In this document: one piece after another, positions 45,691-57,483 of the stretch
Position numbering within the stretch: the stretch's first letter is position 1
Layout: each line of letters opens with the position of its first letter
DNA from: Maratus speciosus
Lineage: Eukaryota > Arthropoda > Arachnida > Araneae > Salticidae
NCBI GenBank assembly: GCA_963932465.1
Contig: OZ010792.1
Coordinates: 20,043,701 to 20,107,700, forward strand
Length of the DNA: 64,000 nucleotides
Direction of reading: 5' to 3'
Made by a program: the position numbers and the translations under genes
Notes under the pieces: model-generated
Databases searched by the model: none
What the model was told of the DNA's origin: nothing
Seen by the model: only the letters and a program-made list of their open reading frames with translations

Positions 45691-46390
45691 TAATTTTTTT
45701 ATTTAGCGTTAAAAAACACATAAAACTTAATTATAAAAGCTAAAAAACTCTAAAGTCTAAAACTCTTTCTTAAACTTGTTGACGGTAATCCATCCGAATT
45801 TTTGAGTATTCTCGTCTAATATAACTATGTATAAGATGGTAAGCGTCGAAAATCATAATAATATTACATTGTCATCGGATTTAAGTCAGCATGTAAAATT
45901 TAACTCCAATTTAACTTCTAACTTCGTATTGTTAAAAAAAATTTGCTTTTCCTTATTTTAAAATAAAACTTTCCGATTATCCCAGCGAGAATTCAATATT
46001 ACAGAGACATTATTGCTTGCCTCCCCCCCCAATGTGTTAAAACTTATGTATGAAGTTATTGGTAAACAGCATCTGTCCCTCCTCCTGCGTACTGAAGTAA
46101 GATGGTTATGTCAAAGAAGTGCATTTACGCGTTTGTTGCACTGCATGCATAAGTGAAATTAGAAGAGGCATAACTCTCAAGAACTGGAAATACAAATTGC
46201 GTATTTGGCCGATATTTTTACCAAAATGAAATAAATGAATCTATCATAGAAATGAAATACAGCCACAATTTTCGATACATTTGGCCTAACGTGTCTTTTT
46301 AACACTTTTCAACAAAGTTGAAAAGTGTTTATGCATTCGGTTTGTCTGGCCATCGGTCCGTGTGTCCACGCTCTAACTCCCATAAATATA
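45691..46390. other. no recognisable gene
   Basis: Spacer; a C-run lies near 46,022-46,031. No domain or terminal repeat. Confidence 0.35.
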
Positions 46391-46394
46391 CTCG

Positions 46395-47155
46395 GATTTT
46401 GATGCAATGGATAAAGGTTATTTAGATTTACCAAAGCTTGTTTGGAATTGTATATGAAGTATGTAGGATTAATAGTTCATTTACAGGGGCACTCAAAAGT
46501 ATTCCATTACATTATGGTATACGGGGAAAAATCGTTAGCAGAGTATTTTAACGACATTATTCTATTTCAAATGTATGGGAACAGATATAAATCATTGAAT
46601 TTTACTACGATTACGTTAGGACAGGACATTAATAGCATTTTTTATTCATTTACAGGGACACACAAAAGAAATCGGTTACAGTAATAATTGCTGGAGTGTG
46701 CGTTTTAAAATTCGGTTTGCGCTTTTCAATTTAAATAATTTTTTGCATGTTACTCGTTATGTATAAACTATAAGCCCATATACAGGGCTGCACAAAAGTA
46801 TTCACCTACCATTCTCTTCATTAGAGGAAGTTGCTGAAGGGGAATTTTCAACTGAGTTATATGTATTTCTTAAGTGAACTACATTTTGGCATGCATGTAG
46901 TTAACAGATATAAATTTATATACCGTATACAGTTCTGCTGAACAAATTCGAATCATTTTCCGATTGTAGATGGTAACAGTTGAAATTGGGTTTTCAAATG
47001 TGTTTTGAGTTTCCATAGGGTTGAAATAGACATAATGTTTTAACTTATTAAATGGTGCAGTTTTGTTACACTATTCTGAATATGTTGGAAAGTGTTTCAT
47101 AATCTATGCTTGACGCATGACTTTTTCTTTCTTGTTTTACAGTGAAACGGCTATT
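46395..47155. repeat. diverged minisatellite family S, locus 1
   Basis: Four diverged units of about 130-170 bp recur around TTTACAGGGGCACTCAAAAG, TTTACAGGGACACACAAAAG, TATACAGGGCTGCACAAAAG and a decayed copy at 46,925. The region ends GTTGGAAAGTGTTTCATAAT then TCTATGCTTGACGCATGA. A related block is at 57,490-58,160. Confidence 0.7.
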
Positions 47156-47816
47156 GATTAGATTCTAGGGAAAAGGAAGATTCAATGAATGCCAACAAGG
47201 CCCCACTTCAAATTCAAACGAAAATACAGAGAAATATTCAGGGCATCTTAAATCTTTGAAAACTCTTTTAAACAATATTTTCCAGTAGTTCAATAGAAGG
47301 CTTTGGACTACGTTATTTAAATGTGTACTAAATTTCAGCATTAACAGAAAACTTCTCGGATTTAACCCAGTGAAACACGAAATCCTATTTGTTTGCCATC
47401 TCATAGTAAGTTAACACTAAATTTACCAACAACCGGTCACTTGACCGGTACCAAATGATTAATTTCGAATCAAACAAGAAATTTATTCATTGTTGTAATG
47501 GCGTCTTACCATATCAAATTCCGCGTATTGGTTTGAATTGCTTCATATTACTGGCCTCTCGAGTTATTGAGCTTTCTTTACCCTCTCCTCCCCCTTCATT
47601 ATTAACGTTTTCGACTCCTTGCGGGCATTCTGGAAGACGTTTCCTGTCATAGTTTATTAGACAACGTCGATTTTTTCTCCATTAGTATTCCTCCTTCACA
47701 ATGGCTTAGGTTTAGCCGAAAGCGCTTGGAATGCTTTTTACATATACCATTAACATCTAGTGTTTTCAATTTTTTAAACCATTGGCATATTTCATCACAC
47801 CTTTTTTGAAATAATG
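47156..47816. other. no recognisable gene
   Basis: Contains AACAACCGGTCACTTGACCGG near 47,428, a short palindrome. Otherwise nothing recognised. Confidence 0.35.
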
Positions 47817-47818
47817 TA

Positions 47819-48686
47819 CACTGGTTATCAAAAATTAAGGAAAAGTCACAAAATGCTAATTTTCAAATACTCGAAATCTCAAAAGGAAATAATATAATTC
47901 GAGTAATTACTATCTTTACAACACAGCTAGCCCATATAACATCCCATTCATGTCACACATGGTCACAAGAGTCACAGTCACTACAGTGAAGCAAAAAAAT
48001 AGGAAATTCCATATATCTCATTATGAGTCTCAAATGATCACTATATGTGACTCCACTGAGAAGTCAATGTGACTGCTGCTTTGTGACGAGTCACCAGGTG
48101 ACTTTACAATGTAGTTAAATTGTGACTCTCATGTTACTGTCATTGTTAGACTCAATTTCATTCATCATGAACGTTGCATTATGATAAGTCGCCAAATAAT
48201 ATCATATTATAGTCACATGGAGACTTTTCCCAAAAGAGCACAATGGTGACTTCGCAGTAGTCTCTCTGTCATCTGAAAGTCATCATGTGACTTTAATGTG
48301 ACATTATTTGGTAACTCATCACATTGCAGCGTTCACGATGACTTTGAAATTGAGTCTACAGATGACAGTCACATGAGAGTCACAATGTAACTACATTGTA
48401 AAGTCACATGGTGACTCGTCGCAAAGTAGCAGTCACAGTGACGTCTCAGTGGAGTCACATATAGGGATCATGTGAGACTCATAATGAGATGTATGGAATT
48501 TCCTATTTTTTTGCTTCACCGTACTGACTGTGACTCTTGTGACCATGTGCGACATGAATGAGATGTTATATGGGCTAGCTGTGTTGTAGAGATAGTAATT
48601 ACTTGAATTACATTGTTTCCTTTTGAGTGTTCGCGTATTTGAAAATTAGCATTTTGTGACTTTTCCTTAATTTTTGATAACCAGTG
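47819..48686. mobile_element. 868-bp foldback with TA duplication
   Basis: Ends CACTGGTTATCAAAAATTAA and its complement, flanked by TA at 47,817-47,818 and 48,687-48,688. The arms are about 390 bp with a small centre near 48,255. The arms are dense in GTCAC/GTGAC repeats such as CATGTGACT and GTCACATGGTGACTCG. Tc1/mariner-type mobilisation is inferred from the TA duplication. Confidence 0.8.
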
Positions 48687-48688
48687 TA

Positions 48689-49968
48689 GTTTAGTAATGT
48701 AGTTTAATAATGTAGTTTAGTTTTTATGTTTTCATATTTTTTGTATAGTAAACAAAGGTGAATTTAACGTTTGGAATAGACTGTTTATAAAGTCAGTTTA
48801 TTAGTTTATTTATTATTTGATTCTTTACACATTTTTTTCATCTTTTAAGATGCATTTCAATTAAAATTTCAAAATGCGTCATTAATTATAATTTTCCAAA
48901 ACGAAAATATTTTTCTAAAACATTCTTCTGTTATAAAAAGTAATTTATACTATAAATCATAAAAAATTTTAGAAAAGGAAATATTAAAAGAGGTTTAGAA
49001 AAGAAAACTAAAAGAAATTCATATCTTGCCTCAAACTAAACAATAAATGTATGTTGGGAGAGTCACTTTATTATTAAACGGTAATAAATAGATTCAAAAA
49101 TATCTTTTTAAAATGTATCATTAGAAAGATAATGAGGATACTGTCACGTACAAGCTTATTTTGTAAAATTTATTTTCTTGGATAAAAAAAAACCATAAAA
49201 AAATTTTTGGGGACACTTATTTCTCAAGTTAGTTGGAGATTTTTCTCCCCTCCTAATTATGTATAGAAATTTTAAAATGTGATAATTTGGGATAAAAAGA
49301 TAAATAATAAAATATATTTACTTCATAACTTTCATGTGGATTCTTTAATAACAATAAAAAATAAAACTGACTTCAAGGGAGTCAAGGGAGGAGGGGTGGG
49401 GGGGGGGGCATCTGACAATTCAGCTTCTTAAAGCTAATGTTCATTTGAATTAAAGTCTGAACTTCTGTAAATGTGTTCAGTTAGGTTCCCACTATCAGAC
49501 AGAAATGCTCAAAATTACCTTTTAATATTTAAAAATATAAAAATACGCATGTTTTGCCTTTCTTTCCTCATGGGTCCAGTTGCCCCATAAAAATGGGGTA
49601 AGTGGGCCAGGAGGGTCTACGTTCCACACGCGTTTATTTTTTTTTCATATGGGATATCAGGTCCTGTTTGAAGAAGTGTAAACAACTTAAAAAAATTTAA
49701 ACCAGGCAGATCATGTAAAATATATGTCAATAAAGAGCGTTGTAAGGGAAAACTTTCCTGTCAATGTGTCTAAAAAAAGCAGTTATATACTTAATAAAAT
49801 GAAAATATTAGATTTATTTATACCAAAAAATAAAAATTAAGTAAGTACTTACGTACTTTAGTATAGGTAATAAGTATAAAAGTCACATGGGTATTTTAAG
49901 GAAATAAAACAGCAAGGTAAATCTATGAACAAACGGCTACGTAAGTACTTAAGTAACTTATCTGTATC
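48689..49968. other. no gene; holds diverged repeat Y copy 1
   Basis: About 48,960-49,260 matches 58,890-59,150 (repeat Y): TTATTAAACGGTAATAAATAG-like, AAAATGTATCATTAGAAAGA and a TACAAGCTTATTTTGTAAAA block. A G-run lies at 49,397-49,408. Nothing else recognised. Confidence 0.5.
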
Positions 49969-50140
49969 TAGGGGTCGCATTATTTAGGGAAAATTTTATT
50001 GTTCCTACCGGAACCCTAAAGCAGTTACCTTCGTGATCATTTTATTTAACATATTAATATTAAAGAAAGGTGCGATGAAGTTATTATTTTCAAAATAGTG
50101 GTAGGAACAATAAAATTTTCCCTATAGAATGCGACCCCTG
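49969..50140. mobile_element. hAT-like MITE, relative of the one in the Transib
   Basis: Ends TAGGGGTCGCATTATTTAGG and CAGGGGTCGCATTCTATAGG (inward) with shared GAAAATTTTATTGTTCCTAC. Internal TTCCTACCACTATTTTGAAA matches the 33,306 MITE. The short flanking repeat TATC is not decisive. Confidence 0.7.
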
Positions 50141-50667
50141 TATCGTACAATTTCAAGGTTTGGCTATCTCGCTTTCAGGGGCAAGGTATTTGCATTCGTA
50201 AAATGTTGAAATAATTTAATGACACCAGTATTTTCTAGAGAATCTATTTGAAAACAAGTAAAAGTACATTTTTGCGTATTTAATAAAGGTGAAATTTTCA
50301 TTATAAAATTCCGGTGCCAATGTGGCAATTAGGAATTAAAATTATGTGATGCCATAACGGCATCACCGCCTCTCAAGGGGTCAAGAAATTTGGTTTGATG
50401 TCACCCAATATGCTTTTTTTTAAATTTTATTACGTAATTTTAATAAGGTATTTTATAATTTTCTTTATTGTGAGCAAAAAAACAATGGAGAAAATTACTT
50501 CCCGTTGTAAGAAAAACTAAAAAAAAAAAATTATTTATAACTTTTGGGGTAACTAGATCCAGAATGGTCCAGTTACCCCGGATACATGTTCAAGTTACCC
50601 CATTCTTGAAACATTTATGGGTAACTGGGGCACTGGGCTTACATTTGTAACATGAAGTAAATATGTA

Positions 50668-50858
50668 TAGAAACCTAATAATATTAACATAGTTATATGC
50701 CTAATCTTTAAAAAAAAAGATTGTTTAATAAAAGTACTTACAGTATTTTAATAAAAAGCCGAGGAAGTTCAACCAAATAATAGAAACCTAATAATATTAA
50801 CATAGTTATATGCCTAATCTTTAAAAAAAAAGATTGTTTAATAAAAGTACTTACAGTA
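50668..50858. repeat. tandemly duplicated ~113-bp segment with a Helitron target
   Basis: ATAGAAACCTAATAATATTA through AGTACTTACAGTA is present twice. The first copy continues directly into TTTTAATAAAAAGCCGAGG; the second is cut at CAGTA by the Helitron and resumes at 53,803 with the same text. Confidence 0.9.
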
Positions 50859-51939
50859 TCTATCTATATTATAAAGGACAAACATATCTGTGCGTAACGC
50901 ATACGTCATTTTGCGAATGGCAACACTTTGAAATTTGAAATAAAATTTTGGTTTTACAATTTTCTCTACTGCAAATTTTTAAACTTCTAAACAGCGCACA
51001 TTTTAAATTTTGACACCGTCTTATAAAGAAAAAAATGCTCTTTTAAATGCTATTTGTTTGAAAGCTGTATCTTAATTTATTTTTGAGATATTAATTTTTT
51101 TGTAGTTTTTAATAACATTTTTCGTATCGTGGAAACAAAAGTACCCCATTTCTATTGAAAGGCATTGAAAGTAAACGGAAAATAGTCGATACTGTATCTT
51201 TTTGTTGCCATTTTGTCATAAAATCTGAAAAAAAAGTTGAAATTAAAATATGGGATATGTTAAGAATATTGTCTGTTATTCCGTGATAATGACGTCATAT
51301 GCATACTTTTCTATAGACGAAGTTTAAGACTGGATTCTAAAAGTGAATTGCTTTAGCGGATGCAAATGACGTCATTTTATAAAAAAGCGTCTATTTTAAT
51401 TCTTAAACCTGAATTATGTTTCTGTAGAAGTGCGCCATTTTCACAGCACAGCTGCTTTGAAAATCTTCACAGGTGAAAATGTTTCACTTTTGAAAGTAAT
51501 GTAATCGAAATCACACATTGATAGAAATGTTTTACAAAAATTTATAATGTCTTTATAAAAGAGAGGTGACATGCAAATAATAGCGATTTATATTACAGAA
51601 ATTGATGATTCTCTGCTGGATGGGTTTGCTTCGCCGAGTTAGACGAGCAAACAAATAATTCGTGGTTTAAAATAATATTATGATCCTGAAATTTTTGTCC
51701 AAAATTCTCTAGAATAATAAAATTTTAATGCTATTCTTTAGGACATTCTACTATAACTTTATCAACATAACATAATTTGCTTAATTTAATTTTTCCTAAT
51801 TTTATATAATCTATATATTTAAAACACAAGTGGGCTTTTTAGCCATCTTGCCTGATCTTTCTGAAGAACCAAACCAATTTTACTAATATATTTTTTTTTA
51901 ACTGAAAGCTCTTCATTTGTAGATGTGATCGCACTATCT

Positions 51940-51981
<42 letters not shown>

Positions 51982-53802
51982 ATTCCCGCTTTTATATTTT
52001 AATTTTAAAAGCATTTTATGAAATTTCTTCAAAATGGTGAAAATTAGATAGCTTTCATTATTGCAGACAAGAGAGAAATAATGAGGTATTTTTATCTTTA
52101 TTCATGCTATTTTCTGATAAAAATTCAAAATTGTTGATAAAAATTGTTGTATAGGGTTTAGTGTCGCAAAATCCCATTAGGAGCAGAATATTACATTAGG
52201 GGCATAATAACGGAAAATGACATACTGCTTTTGAAAACACGCATTTTTCCTCATAAATTTTCTATATTGTTTTTCCTTCTGCATGTGTACTGATAAAAGG
52301 TTTCAGACACTAGGCAAAATGCTTATTTAAAGGAAAATGAAGTCATATTTGAAAGAAAATGATGATTTTCCTAGATAAAACTAAACATTTTGACACAAAT
52401 GCGTCTAAAAAACATAAATTACGGAAATTTTTACTCTCCGGAATTGAGATTAGGATCTTAAGTAAAGAGTGCGTCTGTTCACATAAAAGATGTTGCTGAC
52501 AATCGTGACTTCAAGTTTTCAGTTAAAATGATGAAACAAAATACAAATTTTTTTTTAAATGATGAATATGGATATGATATACATATATGGGTGCGTATGC
52601 AAATTTTGAGAAGGTGAAAATTGATGTTTTTCATTCCGAAATACCGAGCATAAGAGCCTGAATTGATAACCACATCCTAATAACCAATCTTTATTATATT
52701 TTACTGATTAAGTATCTATATTATAAAGAACAAATGTATCTTTGCTTAACGCTGATGTCATTTTGCGAATGGCAACATTTCACGATCAAATTTCGGTCTT
52801 GAAATTTTCGCTACTTCAATTTTTTAATCTTCTGACCGTCGTACATTTTCAATTTTCGTCACATAGGAAAAAAATTTACTTTCAAATACAATTTGTTTAA
52901 AAACTGCATCTTAATTGACTGATGTATTATATTTTCTAAAATAATTTTTAAGCATGATTTTATTTTAAGTTTATCTTATCACGTGATACATAATAATAAT
53001 AAACATTTTTCACATAGAACAACAAACATTTTTCAGCATTTGTTTCTGACTATTTTTGCATAACGAAATTAATACTTCCTTTATAAACAAATAAAAGAAT
53101 AATATTAAAAAAAACACCTATCTAACATATTTGTGAAAGACAAATTAACGAAATTAATACTTCTTTTATAAACAAATAAAAGAATAATATCGAAAAAACA
53201 CAAATCTAACATATTTATAACCGTACAATTTAAATTTTCAGATCACTAAATAGGATTCTTTTTTTTTTTTTCAAATGGAATTTGTTTCCAAATTTCATCT
53301 CAGTTTACTGATTGTCTATGGTTTTAAAAACAATTTTAAAGCATGAAATATATTTTAATTTATCTATATCGCGCGGAGCTCGATTACGAAAGATTAATTA
53401 ATCCGTTTACCCTTAAAACAAAATAAAGAGTTCATCATTTTCTTACGGGTAATATCCATTAAAAAAACTTCCCTATGAATGAATAAAATAATATAAATAA
53501 AACACAAATTTAACAGACCTGTATAAGCTCTGAAATTATCAGAATATAAAAGGATGCCATAAGTAGCAAAATCTTGGTCAAATAACTCTTAGCATGCGAC
53601 TAATAAGAAAATATCGTTTTTGATAAATTTAAAAAATTTATTTGATTATATAATTCGTATTTTCCATATGAAAAAAGCTTTTTTTAATCTAAGTAGGCGA
53701 TCTAAAAAATTTATTGCATATAAAAAAAGTATTAGTTTTCAATTTAAAAAAATGTTTTCACCTATATTCTTTAACCCGGGAAGCCCGGGTACGATCCCCT
53801 AG
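50859..53802 (+). mobile_element. Helitron family E, 2,944 bp, non-autonomous
   Basis: The 5' end TCTATCTATATTATAAAGGA follows an A (50,858). The 3' end has hairpin ACCCGGG-AAG-CCCGGGT (53,774-53,790), an 8-nt spacer and CTAG (53,799-53,802), followed by T. Boundaries are confirmed by the empty target at about 50,745. A second 5'-like end TCTATATTATAAAGAACAAA occurs inside at 52,715, so the 3' 1,088 bp may be a smaller element or a duplicated start. No Rep/helicase frame was seen. A poly(T) run of about 37 lies at 51,941-51,977. Confidence 0.82.
53774..53790 (+). other. Helitron 3' hairpin
   Basis: A 7-bp perfect GC stem, ACCCGGG and CCCGGGT, with a 3-nt loop, 8 nt before the terminal CTAG. 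Such hairpins mark the rolling-circle end of Helitrons. Confidence 0.85.
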
Positions 53803-54400
53803 TTTTAATAAAAAGCCGAGGAAGTTCAACCAAATTGACGTTGTTTTTAAAAAAAGAAACGTAAATTTTCGACAACCCATGACAGCAAAGAGAGAGTTAT
53901 GATTGAGTTTACACACGTTGTTTTAGGAAGTAGAGGTTAAGGGGCATTGTTCACAAAAGCTAAAACTTAAAATACATCAACGGGTTTTTATAAATAGCCT
54001 ATGACCCAGTTACCTCGTGGATTCAGTTACCCCAACTAACCTTAAATCATTCGGGCATGTGAAAAAGTATTTCAAATTCTGTTTGATCAACTAAAACCAG
54101 AAATTTTGTAAGAAAAATAATACTTAAATTAAGAACCATAAACTAGCAGTTGTGATAAATCAACTTTTCTTTATATATCTCGCCCCGGCAATAAAAGTGA
54201 TATAAGTCAAAAAATGGCAATTTCGAGATTATGTCATTGAAAAATGTGTATGACGTGCCCCAGCGTGCACGAAAAGCGTCACATCTATATCTCGCAATTT
54301 ATCCACCAGTTGTGTCAGTTTTATTTTTGACTAGATTGTTTTAGACTTTGATTTTTATCAAATGGTGCATTTTTGAGTTATGTCACTTTTCCTGCCAGGG
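53803..54400. other. no recognisable gene
   Basis: Flank of the Helitron, beginning with the resumed duplicated segment. Contains ACCCAGTTACCTCGTGG-like text reminiscent of 50,555-50,630, otherwise nothing recognised. Confidence 0.35.
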
Positions 54401-54404
54401 TTTG

Positions 54405-54690
54405 ATATATATATATATATCCTCTTTAATAAAAAACTATGTGTTGCTGGCGACTGGCTTTTTCGCTAATCGTTGCCGTAGATTAATCTCGAAAAATGAA
54501 ACATTTGAAGTTACTGAAAAAATTAATAGCTCGAAAAGTATTTGTCAGACAACTGCTAGACAAACTGCGTTAGAAAGGTAAAAAATTGCATTTTTTCTTG
54601 ATATAAATTTCAAATCTAATGATTATGCCTTTTTTCATATATTGAATTTCAAAAATTACCAAATTTCACAATGGGATACTATGATGTATT
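54405..54690 (+). repeat. interspersed repeat, possible Helitron 5' region (copy 2)
   Basis: Begins ATATCCTCTTTAATAAAAAA and matches 660-945 through CACAATGGGATACTATGATG. Preceded by a short TA run at 54,405-54,420. Confidence 0.6.
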
Positions 54691-54957
54691 TAATATAGGA
54701 AATGAAAGGGCATCGTTAAAAACAACATACTTTATTTAATTCATGGAATCCAATAGACTGTTGCCAAAACCAGAATGCAAAAATATAATGAAATATTGAT
54801 GCCAAATTCAAATAAGACTTAAAAATTCTTCCCCACTAATGGAAGAAGCATACATTGGAAGGTACATAAATATGAAAAATAATATAACATTGAGTAATAC
54901 AAAAATTTACATGCTGGCAATGAGACAATCTGTTATCTGTTGATACTCATCAACGAT
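54690..54957 (-). other. possible 3' flank of the Gypsy remnant
   Basis: Minus strand carries AGTGGGGAAGAA (near 54,827-54,838), a weak polypurine-tract candidate after the pol stop. No TG...CA long terminal repeat could be delimited. Confidence 0.25.
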
Positions 54958-57475
54958 TCAGCTCTGTACAGGTTTTCGTATACGGGTCGAACGTCGCAAC
55001 CCTGTATTTGGTAGTTGGGGTGAAGTGGAATCTGTGCGTGGTTGAAGTTTAAGAGTCATCTTTAAGCTAACATTAGGTTTGACATCTGAATTACTTATTC
55101 TGGAATTAACTTGCTCTGCATCACGATTAATTTGAAATCCCTCGTTATCATTTGATGCACATCTTTCGGATCTGACGGGAATTTCCCTTTGCTACACATC
55201 ATTGCTGAAAGTTACGGATGGTCGTTTCCAAGGAACAGGAAAAGCTGTCTGGATAAGTGGATTCTGGATTGAAACTTCGCATACACGAAGTTGATTATAA
55301 TGCCGTTTTATGACATAACCGTCGTCCAATTCAATAAGGTAGTCGACTTGTACCAGACGTTCAACTACAGTTCCATATTTCCATAAAATTGAGTTGGTGT
55401 AGTTTATGCATTGCACTCGAGAACCTACTCGAAAAGACTTGTCGAAGTATGGCTGAGGAGCTTTATTTTTAAAATATCCTTTCGTTTCAGGTTTAAGAAG
55501 ATCTAGTTTCGTTCTAAGATTTCTCCCCAACATTAATTCAGCAGGTGTTTTCCCGCAGGAAAGTGGAGTAGCTCTGTAGCGAAATAATAATTCGCATAAC
55601 TTTTCCTAAAGAGTTCCCGACTGGAATCGCATGCATTTCAATTTTGTTTTTAAAGTCTGGCAATATCTCTCTGCTTGACAATTTGTTGCTGGACGACCAG
55701 GAGCTATAAATCTTTGTCGAATACTATTCCCGAGGCAAAAATCTATAAATTCTTTTGATTTAAAAATAGATGCATTATCACTTACCAAAATTTCAGGCAA
55801 TCGATGTCGACTAAATATTTCTCTGATGTAGTTGATGTGTTGTAGAATAGTTTATGTACTATCTGGAGGTTTCTTCATTGAATAAATCTCAGGCCACTTT
55901 GATTTAGCATCTATTACCAATAGAAAAAAGTGTCCCATTAGTGGTCCGGCATAATCCATATGAACTCTCTGCCAATTTTTTGTGGGGGCATCCCAGTTAT
56001 GTATAGGAGCCTTTTGTGGATTTTTCTTAACGTCACAGCATTCTTTGCAACTCTTGACCAAATTCTCGATATCTGAATCATTATTCCTCCAATAGCAATA
56101 ATTTCTAGCAGGAGCTTTCATTTTTATAATACCTACGTGCGTAGAATGAAGTTCTTGGGGAATGGCAGGTTGAAGTTTCTTAGGAATGATTACTCGCTGG
56201 CCTCTAAATAAAATTCCTTCTTGTAAAGGTAACTCTGGATCACGAGCATTCCTATTGAAAACATTTTCTTTAACATTTGAAATTTCTTCATCAAGAGCTG
56301 CTTCTCGTTTTATATTAGAAGCTGCCACAGTATCAGTGGAAATATGTTGTATTACATTTTCTTGAAAAAAATATTCGTCATCAATGTTTCGTATTTCTTG
56401 ATCACTAATAGGTAGGGGATTTCGAGATAAATAATCTACATTGACATGTTCAGTTGACTTGCGATATTGGATTTCATAATCAAAATTTGATGAAAAATGT
56501 TCATAACGAAGCATCCTTGTAGCAGATAATATGGGGAGCTTCTTTTCTGGGTGTAAGAGGGTCATCATTGGTTTGTAGTCTACTAACAATGTAAATTTTC
56601 TACGAAATATGTAGTCATAGAATTTTCTACAAGCCCAATAAACTGCTGTAACTTCTCTGTCTAACTGGCTGCAATTCCTTTCTGCAGCTGTGAGGGATCT
56701 TGATGCAAATGCTATTGGCTTTTCACTTCCATCAGGCATTCTGTAAAAGAATACAAGATAATTCAAATGGACTGGGATCATTTGCTAAAATAACAAGTAA
56801 TTTGGTCGTGCATGGAATTAAAACATTATCACTAGCAATTTCACATGTAGTTTTTATCCAAGCAGCTTCACACCTAGCAGTCCATCTAAATGGAACATCT
56901 TTTCGTAAAAGTTCATTTAATGGGCTAAGAATGGTTGAGGCATTGCTAATGAATTTTTAATAATACATTACAAGACCTAAAAATTTCTTTAATTCATCTA
57001 CATTTTCAGTCTAGCAGCATTTTTTGAATGGCTTTTACTTTTTCAGGAGATTTACTAATTCAAAGCTGATAATATCACCCAAATATTGCACTTTTTTTCG
57101 CGAAGAATTTGCATTTATTAACATTGAGATGAAGATTATATTTTCTAACTTTTTCTAAAACTTTAGTTAAACGATCTATACATTCCTCAAATGTTTTACC
57201 TTGAATAATTAATCATCGAAATATGACCGCTTACCAAATCTAAATCGTGAACAAATAGGTCTATGAATGAGTGAAATTTATTAGGGTCTGTTTGGATTCT
57301 GAAAAATAAACGCTTGGCTAAATATGTTCCGCGATGTGTAGATATTGCTTGAACTTTCGTGCTCTCTTCATCCACTTTTAAATGTAGGTACGCTTTATAA
57401 ATATCTAATGTGCAAAAATAAGATCCACCATGAAGTTTATTGAAAATATCCTCTATTTTTGGTATCGGTTGTCAT
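54958..57475 (-). pseudogene. Ty3/Gypsy retrotransposon pol remnant (RT-RNase H-integrase)
   Basis: The minus strand reads, in order: an RT fragment with TLDIYKAYLHLKV and a THRGTYLAKRLFF block (near 57,300-57,450), a YFDD box followed by a stop (near 57,215), then KCKFFAKKVQYLGDIIS (near 57,085). RNase H follows: ANDPSP in one frame, then after a frameshift near 56,755, RMPDGSEKPIAFASRSL, LDREVTAV and NVDYLSR. Integrase has an HHCC-like zinc finger (HSTHVGIIK ... CKECC), DYAGP, VSDNA and the QAERY Glu. The C-terminus reaches RRSTRIRKPVQ before TGA at 54,958. From 56,781 down, the frame is continuous except for stops at 55,852, 55,606 and 55,192. No gag, protease, primer-binding site or LTR pair was found; the 5' side is cut at about 57,478. 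It is dead and probably old. Confidence 0.85.
55852..56781 (-). CDS. longest open segment of the Gypsy remnant (RNase H, integrase N-terminus)
   Basis: 309 codons without interruption. The first third is the RNase H domain with Glu in LDREVTAV, Asp in LLVDYKP and Asp in NVDYLSR. A linker of about 80 residues follows, then the H2C2 integrase zinc finger and the start of the integrase core with HMDYAGP. It stops at a TAA immediately after the first integrase Asp region, and the same frame continues beyond. Not an independent gene. Confidence 0.8.
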   Translation of the reverse strand: MIPVHLNYLVFFYRMPDGSEKPIAFASRSLTAAERNCSQLDREVTAVYWACRKFYDYIFRRKFTLLVDYKPMMTLLHPEKKLPILSATRMLRYEHFSSNFDYEIQYRKSTEHVNVDYLSRNPLPISDQEIRNIDDEYFFQENVIQHISTDTVAASNIKREAALDEEISNVKENVFNRNARDPELPLQEGILFRGQRVIIPKKLQPAIPQELHSTHVGIIKMKAPARNYCYWRNNDSDIENLVKSCKECCDVKKNPQKAPIHNWDAPTKNWQRVHMDYAGPLMGHFFLLVIDAKSKWPEIYSMKKPPDST

Positions 57476-57483
57476 GAATCATG

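Noticed and set aside
48241..48470. Direct repeats suggestive of a CRISPR-like array (GTCACATG units)
   Set aside because: The repeats are short, irregularly spaced and mirrored in the opposite arm of a TA-flanked foldback in a eukaryotic genome.
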